A program made the position numbers and the translations under genes. Under the pieces are notes generated by a model. That model was not told the origin of the DNA and did not search any database. It worked only from the letters and a program-made list of their open reading frames with translations. Positions 1 to 11,189 of a DNA stretch of 64,000 nt are shown here, piece after piece. This DNA is from Colias croceus (taxonomy: Eukaryota > Arthropoda > Insecta > Lepidoptera > Pieridae), in contig NC_059553.1 in assembly GCF_905220415.1 (NCBI RefSeq), forward strand, positions 3,372,501 through 3,436,500. The letters are read 5' to 3'. How positions within the stretch are numbered: the stretch's first letter is position 1; every line of letters starts with the position of its first letter.

Positions 1-1890
1 ATATAGAGAAAATTATGCAATAAATTTCAGGTTCATTTTTTTAACTCATACCATGTTATTGAAATTACATTTTAAAATATGAAGAATTCCTGTTAAAAAC
101 ATCGTTTCTCGATTAAGTAGCTGTAATAACGATCCTTTCTGCATTAAGCTTGGACTATATATTCGAAAAGCATGAAAATAATGCCTTGATACAAAATTTG
201 ACCTGTATTTTGCCATAATCCAACAATAAGCAGCAAAATTACTGCATCGATTGATAATTTCCTAGAAACAAATTCATGGTATACAATGATTTATTGATAG
301 TTGAAACAGAACGAAAATGCCGTTTCTACTAATTTTATAACATGATATAAAACTGATGATCATACAAAAACTACATATAGTACATAAGCTAGTCTTTTAA
401 TTAAACAACTAATAAACACGACGTATGTTTATGCTGGATCTATAGTTTCTACATCCTTTATCTATATGAACTCTAAAACGATAAATTCCAAATCATTAAC
501 CTACTTTAATAAGAAGCATATTATATTCCTAGAACACGTGCGTTCCACACAGGTGCAACAACCCGCCTCATTGTTCCCGAAATAATAAACTGACACAAGC
601 TGTCAGTATGTTCTTCTAGAACACCCGCTACTTACATTTTGCACTTTGCATTATTCAACTCCACTGCATTGCGAAACTGCATTTCAATCCTGCTTCAAAT
701 GTTTTTTATTTCGCAAACGTGACTGTAATTCAGCCGTTAACGTACGAATTTGTACGTACAGCGATTTCAGTGGAGAACCTTTAATTTTTATGTTGATTTC
801 ATGCAGTTTTATTTATCAAACATTAATTTGAACGAAATATACGGGGAAAATATTGATTGCTAATACTGGAATATTTACTACTATTATTCGATACATACGA
901 TGTTAAACATCAAACATTTTTCTTATCCAGCGTGTTTCTTATTCGTGTATGTGTGTATGAAGACGAAGATTATTATCCGTTAAGTACATACGTTAAGTGA
1001 AGAAAATAATTAACATGCACCAAGCAAGGTCGTAACATCACGGGTGTTTATGCTTCAACGGAAATAATAATATGCTCGCAATGCCTAGGAAATTTATATT
1101 AAATAAAAATGAAAATTTAACATCAATATAACACATTCAATGTTTGCTTTTAAAGCTTTATAAAGGACAAACGACAATTTCATAAAAACACGCACTCCAA
1201 TTAATAAATTACTTTACCTAATATATTATGCTATGCTATTTAATCATAAGAATCTATAGCAATTCCATGACTCATTGGGTCCTTCAGCTATCGAACGACC
1301 TCTTGAACAAATCCCAGTCACTAATGACGCAGTGTTAATCAGACAAATATATTCCTTCACTCATTGTCATTAAGGCCGAAAACATCGCTAATGTAATCAA
1401 CTTCACTGAACCAAATAGCCCGTTTATTAAAAACGGACCAATAAACCATCAATACACTCATCTTGTTTGTTTTTCATATTCGATTACGCGAAGCTTATCG
1501 AGAATTATTGTGAAATATTACCGACCCCAGCCATGAAAATGAATTTATTGTACTACTATTTCACATGTGTGTTTCATTTTAAGCGAGCAGTATGCGTTTA
1601 GAAATTGAAGATATGTATAATGGATTTAATGTTTGTTAACCAATGACCTATTATACTAGTAGACGCGGCATACGCCAACATCATTGCACTAAAAAACAGC
1701 GTAATTAATACATACCTACTTACTAACGCATTATCACCAATACAGTTGTTCTCTCTTTCACTCTCACGCACGAGACATAATACATGTCTCACTCATGTAC
1801 TTCGTAATAACAACTGCCGATTAAAATACAAAAAGAACGTCCAGCCACGACGCTGAATGGTGCGTGACTAAGTGAAACTCGGGCACTTAC
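1..1890. other. AT-rich non-coding sequence
   Basis: I see no coding exon, RNA gene or well-defined repeat here. Short open frames (for example 646-831 and 1598-1792) have no recognisable protein character and no splice context. Confidence 0.5.
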
Positions 1891-1946
1891 CTGAGTTTTT
1901 TCTTGCCAAAATAGAGAGCGGGTAACGTATCTAGCTCTTTTATATA
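1889..1946 (-). promoter_or_regulatory. Candidate core promoter plus short leader exon
   Basis: On the minus strand a strong TATA box (TATATAAAAG, 1946-1937) is followed about 55 bases later by a good splice donor (CTCAG|GTAAGT, exon end at 1891). A transcript starting about 30 bases below the TATA box would have a non-coding leader exon of about 25 nt. That is the same layout as the small genes at 20.5, 27 and 49 kb. Any coding part would lie to the left, possibly outside the window. The evidence is motif spacing only. Confidence 0.3.
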
Positions 1947-2000
1947 TCATAGTTGTTAACTAATATTTTTTACAGGTTTTTGGTGATACGAATTTCGTCG

Positions 2001-2189
2001 AAGTAGATAACATCTATTTTTTTTTAAAGTGGGGAAATCTTCCAAAGATACCCATGACCCCCGGGGAAGGAGCCGTGGGTTATGTCGGATTCTTACCGAC
2101 TAAAACCCCACTGTGTTCCGTCGAGCCGCTTTAATGAGGGGGCCGCGGGTATTTGTTATAATTCTTCCGCGACAAGTAGATAACATCTA
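2001..2189 (-). mobile_element. Non-LTR retrotransposon 3' tail with target-site duplication
   Basis: A 157-bp insert (2017-2173) lies between two identical 16-bp direct repeats (AAGTAGATAACATCTA at 2001-2016 and 2174-2189). Read on the minus strand it ends in a poly-A run (T-run at 2017-2025). Its body contains the stretch GGTTTTAGTCGGTAAGAA followed by CCGACATAACC, which resembles 3' ends of lepidopteran LINEs as I remember them. A related copy lies at 8240-8468. It is probably a severely 5'-truncated LINE, though a SINE built on a LINE tail is possible. Confidence 0.75.
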
Positions 2190-3424
2190 CCAGAACATGA
2201 ACTTGATCATGTGATCAAGTTCGTGGTCTCGTCAATTTATTTTATTTTCAATGAAATATTATTTACTTATTCTCTCTTTTAGAATCATCCGTCTAGCGAT
2301 AATTTGGTTTGGATATATAGGCTTGTAAACACTAACAGGAAACTAACCAGCCTCCATTATCCCAAATTCCTTGCAATTATTATAGATTTATGAAGACATT
2401 ACCAGACGTCAGGGCCGAAGCCATTAGTTCATAGACAATAGCTATCGTTAGACTGAAGGCAACAAATGGACTATCATTATCCTCTTGGGTAGCATCAGCA
2501 TAGAATGTAAGGGGTGAGACTCCGCTTTGATGTCATTTTATGTATGTCGCGTTTGAAATCACAGGCTTCATTAAAAGGGTCGTTACGGCGACATACTTTC
2601 AGATTGCGAGTGATTTTTAATCTGAGTCGGAACATCGCGTTCGATAAATTAATGAAATGTTCGTGTGCTGACATAAAAGTCGTTAGCGGGGAAGGATTTG
2701 CAAACAAATAGTACTCGATTCTAGGAGCAAAACTCCCTGATTTATTGTGACTTGCACATGCGTTCCCAGCTCCCATTTCAAAGCAGCACGCTTTTATTTT
2801 CACGATATGGGATGGGAATGTGGCATTTTTGGTTGTCTGTTACAATTGTAACATTCGTCCTAACTGCAAGCTATTGTTTTACTTTTTGTGGTTTTCTATG
2901 AAAAATCATGATTTAGAATGATGCGGAATAATGACTCGTTGTTATCCTCTATGTAAGGCTTCCCGTGTTTTAATAGAAACAGATGCTTTATAAAAAGCTT
3001 TAATATTTCCGTATTCGTTGAAAAAAAAAAATTATGTAGATACAAAATTTAAATAAAAAAATCTTGAAACAATTTGGATCTACAAGAAATGAAGATCATA
3101 ACATTGAGATAACTATTAGCCCTGAGTTGGAACTGGGCCATTGATATAAATTTTGCTTATAACCATAAAAAATGTACACAAATTATTTCAATGTAGGTAA
3201 AATCAATAATTGGAACGACGACATAATGCGGCAAAAACATGTAATAAAAACTAGCTATGATACTGCGTGCTACTTACGCCTTTGTATTACATATATTCAA
3301 ATTGATATAGTAACTTAGGTACGTAAAGTATCTATTATTCATAAATTCGCAAAGATAGGAATAAGAAATAGCATATAGGACAGTTTTTAAATTATTAAAA
3401 AATGTTGCAAACAACTGCCAAGCC
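2190..3424. other. Non-coding stretch
   Basis: I see no supportable gene. Short frames around 2495-2803 lie on both strands and carry no recognisable motif. Confidence 0.5.
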
Positions 3425-3569
3425 AAATCTCGGGAACAACTGGTCCGATTTGAAAAATTCTTTCGGTGTTAGATAGCTCATTTATCGAGGAAGGCTATAG
3501 GCTATATATCATCATGCTACGACCTAAAGGAGTAGAGCCACGGGGGTGAAACCGCGCGAAGCAGCTAGT
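3425..3569 (+). repeat. Short interspersed repeat, family B (ends GCAGCTAGT)
   Basis: A copy of a family found again at 31541-31700 and 43681-43869. Shared landmarks in order are CTCGGGAACAACTGGTCCGA, TTTATCGAGGAAGG, a TATAGGCTATAT block, GGGTGAAACCGCG and a terminal GCAGCTAGT. The constant CTAGT end is compatible with a non-autonomous Helitron (3' CTRRT), but a LINE-derived origin is not excluded. Confidence 0.7.
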
Positions 3570-3835
3570 CATAGATAAAGATATTCACTAAAGTTCCATG
3601 ACGAAGTTCCAAGTTTTTTAAAAGCGATAAATTATTTTATAGAGCTCTTCCACTCCGACCTTAAAAGCAAAACTTACACCATAGTTGTTGATATCTTCGC
3701 TCCTTCGTGTCCCAGTACTTTCCAATGCATTCACTTGAGCTTAATTAAGTAGCTCCTTAAGTTTCCAGATACATGCATAAAGTTAGCTAAATTATGAGTT
3801 TTAGAACTGTGACTGCCATTTAACAATTATCATAC

Positions 3836-4059
3836 ACTAGCTTTCCACCCGCAGTTTCGCCCGCGCATCAAAGAAAAACCCGCATAGTTCCCGTGGGATT
3901 TCTATCCTATTTCCCGGGGTAAAAAGTAGCCTATGTCCTTTCTCGGGTATCAAAATATCCCTATACCAAATTTCATGCAAATTGGTTCAGTAGTTAAGGC
4001 GTGATTGAGTAACAGACAGACAGACAGAGTTACTATCGCATTTATAATATTAGTATGGA
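3836..4059 (-). repeat. Short interspersed repeat, family A (CTAGT-ending, GTCT microsatellite)
   Basis: Reverse-oriented copy of the commonest repeat in the window. In its own orientation it starts with TCC..ACTAATATTATAAATGCGA, carries a short (GTCT)n tract, a block with TGAAATTTGGTAT and a conserved cggGAAcTatg segment, then GCGGGCGAA and AAGCTAGT. Other copies are at 7660, 10451, 10974, 17489, 20907, 22846 and 24172. The TC start and CTAGT end suggest a non-autonomous Helitron. Confidence 0.7.
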
Positions 4060-6400
4060 TTAAGCGTTAAGACATTAATAACAAAACTATTCGAACGTAA
4101 TACGCGAACGATACTCACAAAATATAACAACTTACATCCTAAATCTGCAATAGAAAGGCTTACTATCAAAAGAGAACATGGAGGCAGGGGCTTAATAGAT
4201 ATCCGACATCTCTGGAAGAAACAAATATCCAAACTAAAAATATTTTTCCAATCTAAATCCCGCACCAGTAGCATACACCAGACCATTCTCCAACACGATC
4301 ATAAATACACACCACTTAACTTAATTGAAAACACAGATATACCAAATATATCGTGTGTATAAAAATCGAAGATTGGCGAAAAAAAGTCTTACATGGGCGA
4401 CACCCTCATGACCTGGCACAACCACACATAGATACAATAGCATCAAATAAATGGCTTAAAATAGGTAATCTTTTCCCGGAAACCGAAGGATTCATGATAG
4501 CAATTCAGGACCAGATAATCAACACAAGAAATTACCGAAAATATATCATCAAAGATCCTACAATAGCAAATGATAAATGCCGCAAATGCAACACTCAATC
4601 AGAAACCATACAGCACATTACGGGAGCATGCACAACACTAACACAAACAGACTACACTCACGGACATAATCAGGTAAGCAATATCATTCATCAAAAACTT
4701 GCAATCAAACACAAACTCATACACAACACAAACACGCCATACTACAAATACACACCAGAAACTGTCCTAGAAAACGATCATTACAAACTATATTACAGAT
4801 TAATAACGATTTGGCAAATATCTCTCAGTGGTCTAATAACTTTGGCCTGTTAGTAAACCCAGCAAAAACGCAAACTATAATTATTGGCAGCTCTAAACTG
4901 ACAAATAAGATTGACTGGAGCACCGTTCCGAAGATTACTCTGGATGGAACTGTGATACCTTTCAGTAACTCTGTCAAAAATCTTGGCATTCATTTTGACA
5001 CAAATATGACCTGGAAGGTTCAACTTGAAGTTGTACGTAAGAAGTTGTTTGGCGCTGCAGGATCGATACGCAGGCTGCGCAATTTCCTGCCCATACCAAC
5101 TAGGATTTCGCTTGCAGAGACCTTACTCTTTCCCATCCTTGACTACGCCGACTCCTGTTACCCTGATTTAACCGAGTTACAACTCGATTCTCTAGACCGC
5201 CTTCAAAATCTTTGCATTCGGTTCGTATTTGGTCTCCGGAAATACGACCACGTTTCCAAATTCCGCAAAAAACTTGAATGGCTTCCTATACGTTTCCGCC
5301 GGTATGCTCATATGTTGCATTCGTTATACGGTATTTTGTTTGATCCTAAGACCCCTTCCTATCTTAAAGACAATTTCAAATTCCTCAACGAGCATTCCCT
5401 CACTCTCCGTTCCTCCAACCTTTTAACCTTAAGTATTCCTTCTCACCGTTCCAACTTCTTCCATTCCTCCTACACTGTCACCGTTATTAACCTATGGAAT
5501 TCTTTACCCGAAGAAATAAAACGAGCTCAATCGATTTTTATTTTCAAAAAGAAAGTTAGAAACTATTATTTATCTCTGTCACTGGCTAGGTGTTAACTCT
5601 GTCGATTTATTTATAATATATGCTTATAAAATATGTATGTATGTAATATATATGTGTATGTATGTATGTATATATTTAAGTATGTATTCTTATATATTAT
5701 CTTATATGTGTATATAGTAATATGTTTTTCTTTTTTATTATTTGTGTATGTATATTATAATGTAAGCTGCATATATGTAGGTATAGTACAATAAACTTAT
5801 TATTCTGGCACTTTTATTTATTTTGCACCACCATGTTATTGACTCATTTATTTTCCTCGTCTTTTCTGGGTTGCCTGGTAGAGATCGCTGCCAGCGATAA
5901 GGCCGCCTACTGTACATTGTTATATTATATTTTTAAGTTTATAAAATGTATTCTATAAGGTGTACAATAAAGTATTTTTCATTCATTCTTTCATTCATTC
6001 ATTCATTCATTCATTACGACCGCGCCATACTTACAGATAGGACAATTCATTTTAACAGACCGGATATAACTTTACAAGACAAAAGAAATAAAACAACTTA
6101 CCTCATCGATATAGCAGTTCCAAATACGCATAATATACAAAAAACAATATCTGAAAAAATTAATAAATATAATGATCTAAAAGAAGAAGTAGTACGAATT
6201 TGGAGACAAGATAAAGTATACATGTACCAATAGTTCTCTCTACTACCGGTGTTATTCCCAAACATTTAAAACAAAGTCTAAAACAAATTCATCTAGAAGA
6301 AACCGTATTTATTCAACTACAAAAAGCAGTCATACTTAACACATGCAGAATAGTAAGAAGATTCCTCCAAATAGAAGAAAATGACAATACTTGACAGACA
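4060..6400 (+). mobile_element. Degenerate Dong/R4-type LINE (C-terminal RT region, zinc knuckle, restriction-like endonuclease)
   Basis: A 5'-truncated, frame-broken non-LTR retrotransposon. Segment 4142-4355 reads as a region with REHGGRGL, seen in the thumb/C-terminal part of Dong/R4-type elements. After a frameshift, 4353-4796 continues with a CCHC-like knuckle (CRKCN..H..GAC) near 4579. It is then split by a nested LINE (4797-6012). From 6018 it resumes in the same frame with a restriction-like endonuclease domain (RPDI..K..DIAVP, about 6058-6120). A stop at 6231 precedes a further degenerate C-terminus (AVILNTCRIVR, about 6328-6360). The knuckle-then-endonuclease order fits R2/R4-like LINEs. 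Confidence 0.85.
4797..6012 (+). mobile_element. Nested 5'-truncated CR1/Jockey-superfamily LINE
   Basis: Inserted within the Dong/R4-like element and flanked by the 5-bp duplication ATTAC (4792-4796 and 6013-6017). The open frame to the stop at 5594-5596 is the C-terminal end of a reverse transcriptase ORF: a SVKNLGIHFDTNMTW segment, a central LDYADSCYPDLT segment and the end motif NLWNSLPEEI. The 3' UTR contains TATG-rich microsatellite sequence and the element ends in a (CATT)n tail (about 5978-6012). The polymerase YADD core is missing because of the truncation, so it cannot move by itself. Confidence 0.85.
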
Positions 6401-6672
6401 GACAGACACATATAAATAAATTACAAATGCTGCATTTACTTGGTTTCCGCCCGTAAATGTGGCTGCTACCAGCATTTATGCTGAGATATAAATACACAAA
6501 ACTATTCGATTTCTAAAGAATATTCACGTTGGAAACGATTCTGCGTTATGGTATTATTAATTAGTTTTGACTAAGCTTACATAAGCAGGCCTTCAAAATA
6601 CTGAACTGAGACCAATCCCAATTTTAATAAAGTCCCTGGAGAATATGCTCGTGTTGGTAACATTTATTTAGA

Positions 6673-6939
6673 TTTTTAACCGACTTCAAAAAAAAGGAGG
6701 AGGTTATCAATTCGGCCGGTATATTTTTTTTTTTTTTTTTTTTATGTATGTACACCGATTACTCCGAGGTTTCTGAACCGATTTACGTGATTCTTTTTTT
6801 GTTCGATGCGGGATGGTGTCGAATTGGTCCCATAAAAATTTTATTCGGATAGGCCCAGTAGTTTTTATTTTATGAGCATTTTTGTCTGTAGGTATTTGTA
6901 AATTTTGCAAGTGCAAGTTTGAAGTCGGTTGTTTTTAAC
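6673..6939 (+). mobile_element. MITE with AACCGACTTCAAA terminal inverted repeats
   Basis: The ends are inverted: TTAACCGACTTCAAA at the left and, reverse-complemented, AACCGACTTCAAA at the right. The interior contains the landmark GATGCGGGATGGTGTCGAAT. A second copy, in opposite orientation, lies in a PRRC1 intron at 37594-37852. There is no coding capacity. Confidence 0.75.
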
Positions 6940-6976
6940 GCAGTTATCACTTGTTTATTACCTTTTCCTCCGTAAA

Positions 6977-7404
6977 GGTCTCAGCACACATATGGGATCG
7001 GAAAGGGATCGTAACCGTAACGCCTTTCGCCTCGCTGTCAACCAGGCGTCAACCTACCGTATGCACGTGACGAAAGCGTATCAGCAGCACCTGTACGTCA
7101 ACTCGGCTACGGCTAGGCGACGACGGCGTTACGCCTAAAAACGGTAAGTACGGCAAGTCGTAGCAGGCAGAGACGTAAGCGCGGGGACGGAGAGACGTAA
7201 GCGCGGGGACGGAGAGACGTAAGCGCGGGGGCGATGAGCCGTTAGCGCTGGAATTGCAAGTTCGGAGCCTGTTCCGAGGGGAGGCGATTACGTTACTATT
7301 CCGATTAGTGTGCGTTGCAGTAGGGAGTTTAATACAAATCATTCTGAACGGCTCGAGGCGATACGGTTACGATCCCTTTCCGATCCCATATGTGTGCTGA
7401 GACC
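6977..7404. mobile_element. GC-rich DNA element with perfect 43-bp terminal inverted repeats
   Basis: Positions 6977-7019 and 7362-7404 are exact reverse complements, starting GGTCTCAGCACACATATGGG at each end. The 428-bp element is much richer in CpG than its surroundings. It carries a 22-bp tandem repeat (7171-7233, nearly three units beginning AGACGTAAGCGCGGGG). No transposase is encoded, and open frames inside (6929-7138, 7049-7342) look incidental. I could not identify a target-site duplication. Confidence 0.8.
7171..7233. repeat. 22-bp tandem repeat inside the TIR element
   Basis: Nearly three copies of a 22-bp unit start at 7171, 7193 and 7215. Each begins AGACGTAAGCGCGGGG, and the third diverges after 17 bases. 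Confidence 0.85.
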
Positions 7405-7659
7405 CTTAAACAACAAACATTTCATTTGGTTTAATTGTTTGTTTTGGAAAAGTTGGAGCGCTTAATTCGTTTAATCATTAAAAACCAAGAATTTATATGA
7501 AGCATTTATTATATTTTGGAATCGTTTTGTTGTATTTTTTAACATGACTTCATAAATTAGCTTGTAACTCTCCAGTAGCAAAATGAAATTGTTGATCACT
7601 TCATCATTTCCGACTTTATCTTTTAAAATAGCGTAGCATACTAAAACAACACAAAAAAA

Positions 7660-7843
7660 TCCTTACTAATATTATAAATGCGAAAGTAACTCTGTCTGTC
7701 TGTCTGTTACTCAATCACGCCTAAACTTCTGAACCAATTTGCATGAAATTTGGTATGGAGATATTTTGATACCCAAAAAAGGACATAGGCTTCATTCCAT
7801 TGCGAAATATGTACCACGGGCGAAGCCGGGGCGGACCACTAGT
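7660..7843 (+). repeat. Short interspersed repeat, family A (CTAGT-ending)
   Basis: A near-complete plus-strand copy: TCC start, ACTAATATTATAAATGCGA, three GTCT units, TGAAATTTGGTATGGAGA and an end CACGGGCGAAGC..CCACTAGT. The right end is shared with the 22846 and 16753 copies. Confidence 0.75.
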
Positions 7844-8239
7844 ACGAAATAAAGTGATTTCGAATTGACAATTGACCTTTTACAACATACAAATGATTAT
7901 AAAGTCAATATATAATAAATAATTCGCTGCTGAGAAAACCAAATCTCACTACTTTCTAACATTCATTTGACATACAAGTACCGAACTTCTCTACATACCT
8001 TTGAGAGGTTTTACATGAGAACAACAAGCGGCTGTAACATTAACGGCATTGCACAGAACGCTCCAGGGTAGGCCTAATTGTATAAAGTGGCTTATAGCCC
8101 ACTAGTGTTGAGTGATGTAATTTAATAGCTTTCACATTTCATTTTGAGTGTTCGTACGCCGCTCGTTTAACTCATTTTGTAATGCTTTATATTTCAGCCA
8201 AATATAGCTATGGTATGCGTATTATGCTCGGAATGGAAA

Positions 8240-8468
8240 ATGGAAATAAACCTTTTTTATAGTGGAGAATGCTTTTGCATACCTACTGCCTTCGGGAAAG
8301 AAGCCGTAGGTTATGTCGGCCTCCCACTTCCTACAGATGAACCGTAGGCAGTCTGCAGTGGACCTACCGATTAAACTCCACTGTGTTCCGTCTCGGCGCG
8401 CAGATATAGCCGGGGCCGCGGGTACTCCTTTGAAATCGTCCAAGTCCACGGCAGATGGAAATAAACCT
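8240..8468 (-). mobile_element. Non-LTR retrotransposon 3' tail with 14-bp target duplication
   Basis: Insert 8254-8454 lies between direct repeats ATGGAAATAAACCT (8240-8253 and 8455-8468). It is related to the 2017-2173 insert, sharing GCCGTRGGTTATGTCGG, CCACTGTGTTCCGTC and GCCGCGGGTA. On the minus strand a 75-codon frame stays open across it (8222-8449), without stops but also without a recognisable domain. Confidence 0.7.
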
Positions 8469-8613
8469 GTTAACCAGTAGCTGGTATCCCTTTATGAATC
8501 CTCCTATAATATTTTTAATACTTACTTTATCCATCACAAATAGCTAGTAGCCACTTCGTTGGAAATTAATTAAGACTAAATATAGGTATTTCCCTTCTTT
8601 TTTTATATTTTCT

Positions 8614-8793
8614 ACTAGCGGTCTGCCCCAGCTTCGCCTGTGTTACATGTTTACTTTTTCTCTCCATAAGAACCATTCTCGTAGTTCAAGGAATATAATA
8701 AAATATAACTATTGATATCGGTCTATACTAATCATTCATGCCTGATGCCGTGACCAAGGGAAATAGGGATTCATTTTTATATATAGATATATA
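8614..8793 (-). repeat. CTAGT-type interspersed repeat (family E-like, diverged)
   Basis: It starts ACTAGCGGTCTGCCCCAGC, the inverse of the usual ..GCGGACCGCTAGT end, and runs to an AT-rich TATATAGATATATAG tail. It is diverged from the 16753-16926 copy. Confidence 0.5.
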
Positions 8794-8800
8794 GTTATGT

Positions 8801-9184
8801 AGGTAATGAAATTGCATAAGTTCATTGAGCAGTGGTGGCTCAGTGAGCAGTGGTGGCTCAGTGAGCAGTGGTGGCTCAGTGGTGAGACCTCGGACTTCGA
8901 ATCGATAAGTCCGTGGTTCGAGACCAGGCGAGCGCGCAGGAAATAAATTGATTTTTCAATTTATCTGCGCATGTTGTAACATCACCACTGCTCGAACGGT
9001 GAAGGAAAACATCGTGAGGAAACCGACATGTCGAAGAATTAAAAAGTTCGACGACATGTGTCATCCGCCAACCCGCACTTGGCCAGCGTGGTGGATTATG
9101 GCCTGTACCCTCATAGGAGGCCCGTGTCCCAGCAGTGGGAACGTATATGGGCTGATGATGATGAGGTAATGAAATTGCATAAGT
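8801..9184 (+). mobile_element. tRNA-derived SINE with 21-bp target duplication and triplicated head
   Basis: An insert (8822-9163) lies between identical 21-bp direct repeats (8801-8821 and 9164-9184). Its 5' part is tRNA-like, with an A-box-like GGCTCAGTGGTGAGACC and a B-box GTGGTTCGAGACC (about 8911-8923). The body and tail (CCGTGTCCCAGCAGTGGGA, then GATGATGATGA) match a common lepidopteran SINE type as I recall it. The first 18 bp of the tRNA head are present three times in tandem (8827-8844, 8845-8862, 8863-8880). The perfect flanking duplication implies recent insertion. Confidence 0.9.
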
Positions 9185-10450
9185 GCTTTTTACACCACTT
9201 TTTATAATTTTGTGTATGTAATGAATAAAATGCTGTATGTTTTCCTATGGAAAGTCGCACGCTTTTCCCTTAAAAGTACTCCCGAATTATAATCCATTTT
9301 TTATCATATTTAGACAGGCTAAGGATCTGAGGGCATTAATTTTCATAATTTTGATTTACGCTATAACCCAATTACATTGTTATCCGTGAGGGTGCGAATT
9401 TTAAAAATGTCATACAAAAAATATGTAACATTAATACAAAAAAAAATACAACGACGAAAATTCTACTTATACATCCTAACTGTATAGAGAATTAAGCTCG
9501 TAATGTTTCCAAACATCTTTTTGAAAGCTATGAACGAAAGAAAAACTATTTGTAACCAACCTTTTTAAAAAATCTTTTTTTGGCTTCGGTATCGATTGTA
9601 GATCACGCCCCAAGTCATTGCCCCAAGTATTATTTTAAAAAAATATTCAATGTATAGTTTTGACTTTTCTTATATGATATACGATTTTATTATATGTATA
9701 TAGACAATATAATATTTTCATGCAAAATATTAAACATATTTAACTTTATAGTTTTAAATCTAAATTAGTATAATTTTGTTTCTCATTTCTATCACGTGAA
9801 ATGCTTTAAACTTCGAATATTTCGCTCATATAATTCAAAACGTTCCAAACTGAAATCACAATCTATCTCATTAGTGAAATTCAATTCATTTCGTAACCGA
9901 AATTTGGCAAAAACTTAATTACAAATGAAAACGACCCCTTCATTCCAAACTCGGTGTTGTTGCTTGTCATTATCCTTGAAGTTACATTATTTTTTTAATC
10001 ACTTAAAATTGTTTTACTTACGTAAATATTTATGATAATGTTTTGTTAGCAATATGGGTATTTCATTTGATTCAATTTACTACCTATACCGTTTCTGTTT
10101 AACCAGCAGACATTATATCTAATTGTGAGGATTAAATAACCGTTAAGTTTTCTCATGTTTTTATTTTTTTATCTTTGGCGCAAATTTTGTAAAATCTTTC
10201 TCCTTAAAATACCTAACGAACACAATAAAAAAATTACTGTCGAATCCGTTCCAATTCTAGTTCACGCGTGTCTCGAGTCTTGATCAAAATAATTATCGAT
10301 TCATTTTTAAAAAATATATAGAGTCCTCAAGAACATATTATGTTAGGCTGCGTTATCACCAGAGATGAACGCGGATAGGGCCAATAGTATCGTTTCATTT
10401 ACCTCGCCTCGATCAGCACAGATAATCCAAGTTACCCTCTATATATAAAT
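9185..10450. other. AT-rich non-coding stretch
   Basis: I see no coding exon or clear repeat. Confidence 0.5.
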
Positions 10451-10562
10451 GCTAAATTTCATTGTAATCGGTTCAGTAGTATTTGCGTGAAAGAGTCACA
10501 AACATACACACATACACATACTTCCATCCCCACAAACTTTCGCATTTATAATATTAGTAGGA
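10451..10562 (-). repeat. Short interspersed repeat, family A, truncated
   Basis: Reverse-oriented 5' half of the family, with TTTCGCATTTATAATATTAGTAGGA at its end. It lacks the CTAGT end. Confidence 0.65.
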
Positions 10563-10973
10563 TATGATTTATAAAATTAATCCTAAATACAATGTATTTT
10601 AACTTTTAGTGAATATAATGTACGTATGTCTGAATACTTTCCTGTATAATCTTGAAACATAGGGAATTGGGAATTAATGGTTAAAAAAGTGCCAAATTTA
10701 GGATATCCTAGAGGTACTCAATAAAATACTCAAGTATCAATAAAATTATATGACTTGATATTTTTGTTGAACATTTATTGCCCAATAAAACGTGTTTATA
10801 TGTAGGTTACTTTAATATAAATCTCTTTTTATTAGTATTTAAGAATACACGGTTCAGTACGAAAGAGTTAACGGGACTCCACGCAATACAATCATTAAAC
10901 ACGATTATTGTAAAACAACACAGTTTAAACAACGACAGGTAACATGAGCTTGTGTTTATTATAATATCCTACT

Positions 10974-11189
10974 TCCTACTTAATATTATAAATGCGAAAG
11001 TTTGTGAGGATGTGTGTGTATATGTGTTTGTTACTCTTTCACGCAAATACTACTGAACCGATTTCAATGAAATTTAGCACACATTAGAAGGTAACTTGAA
11101 TTAACACATAGCAAAGTTTTTATCCCGGAAATCCCACGGGAACGGGAACTGTATGGGTTTCTCTTTGAAAATGCGGGCGAAAAGCTAGT
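10974..11189 (+). repeat. Short interspersed repeat, family A
   Basis: Plus-strand copy with TCCTACTTAATATTATAAAT, a TGTGTG tract, TCACGCAAATACTACTGA, TCCCGGAAATCCCACGGGAA and a terminal AAAGCTAGT. Confidence 0.75.

Noticed and set aside
4050..4286. Minus-strand 78-codon frame
   Set aside because: It is the antisense of the Dong/R4-like LINE segment, which reads sensibly on the plus strand.
8827..8880. CRISPR-like short direct repeats
   Set aside because: The 18-bp units are directly adjacent with no spacers and form the duplicated head of a SINE.
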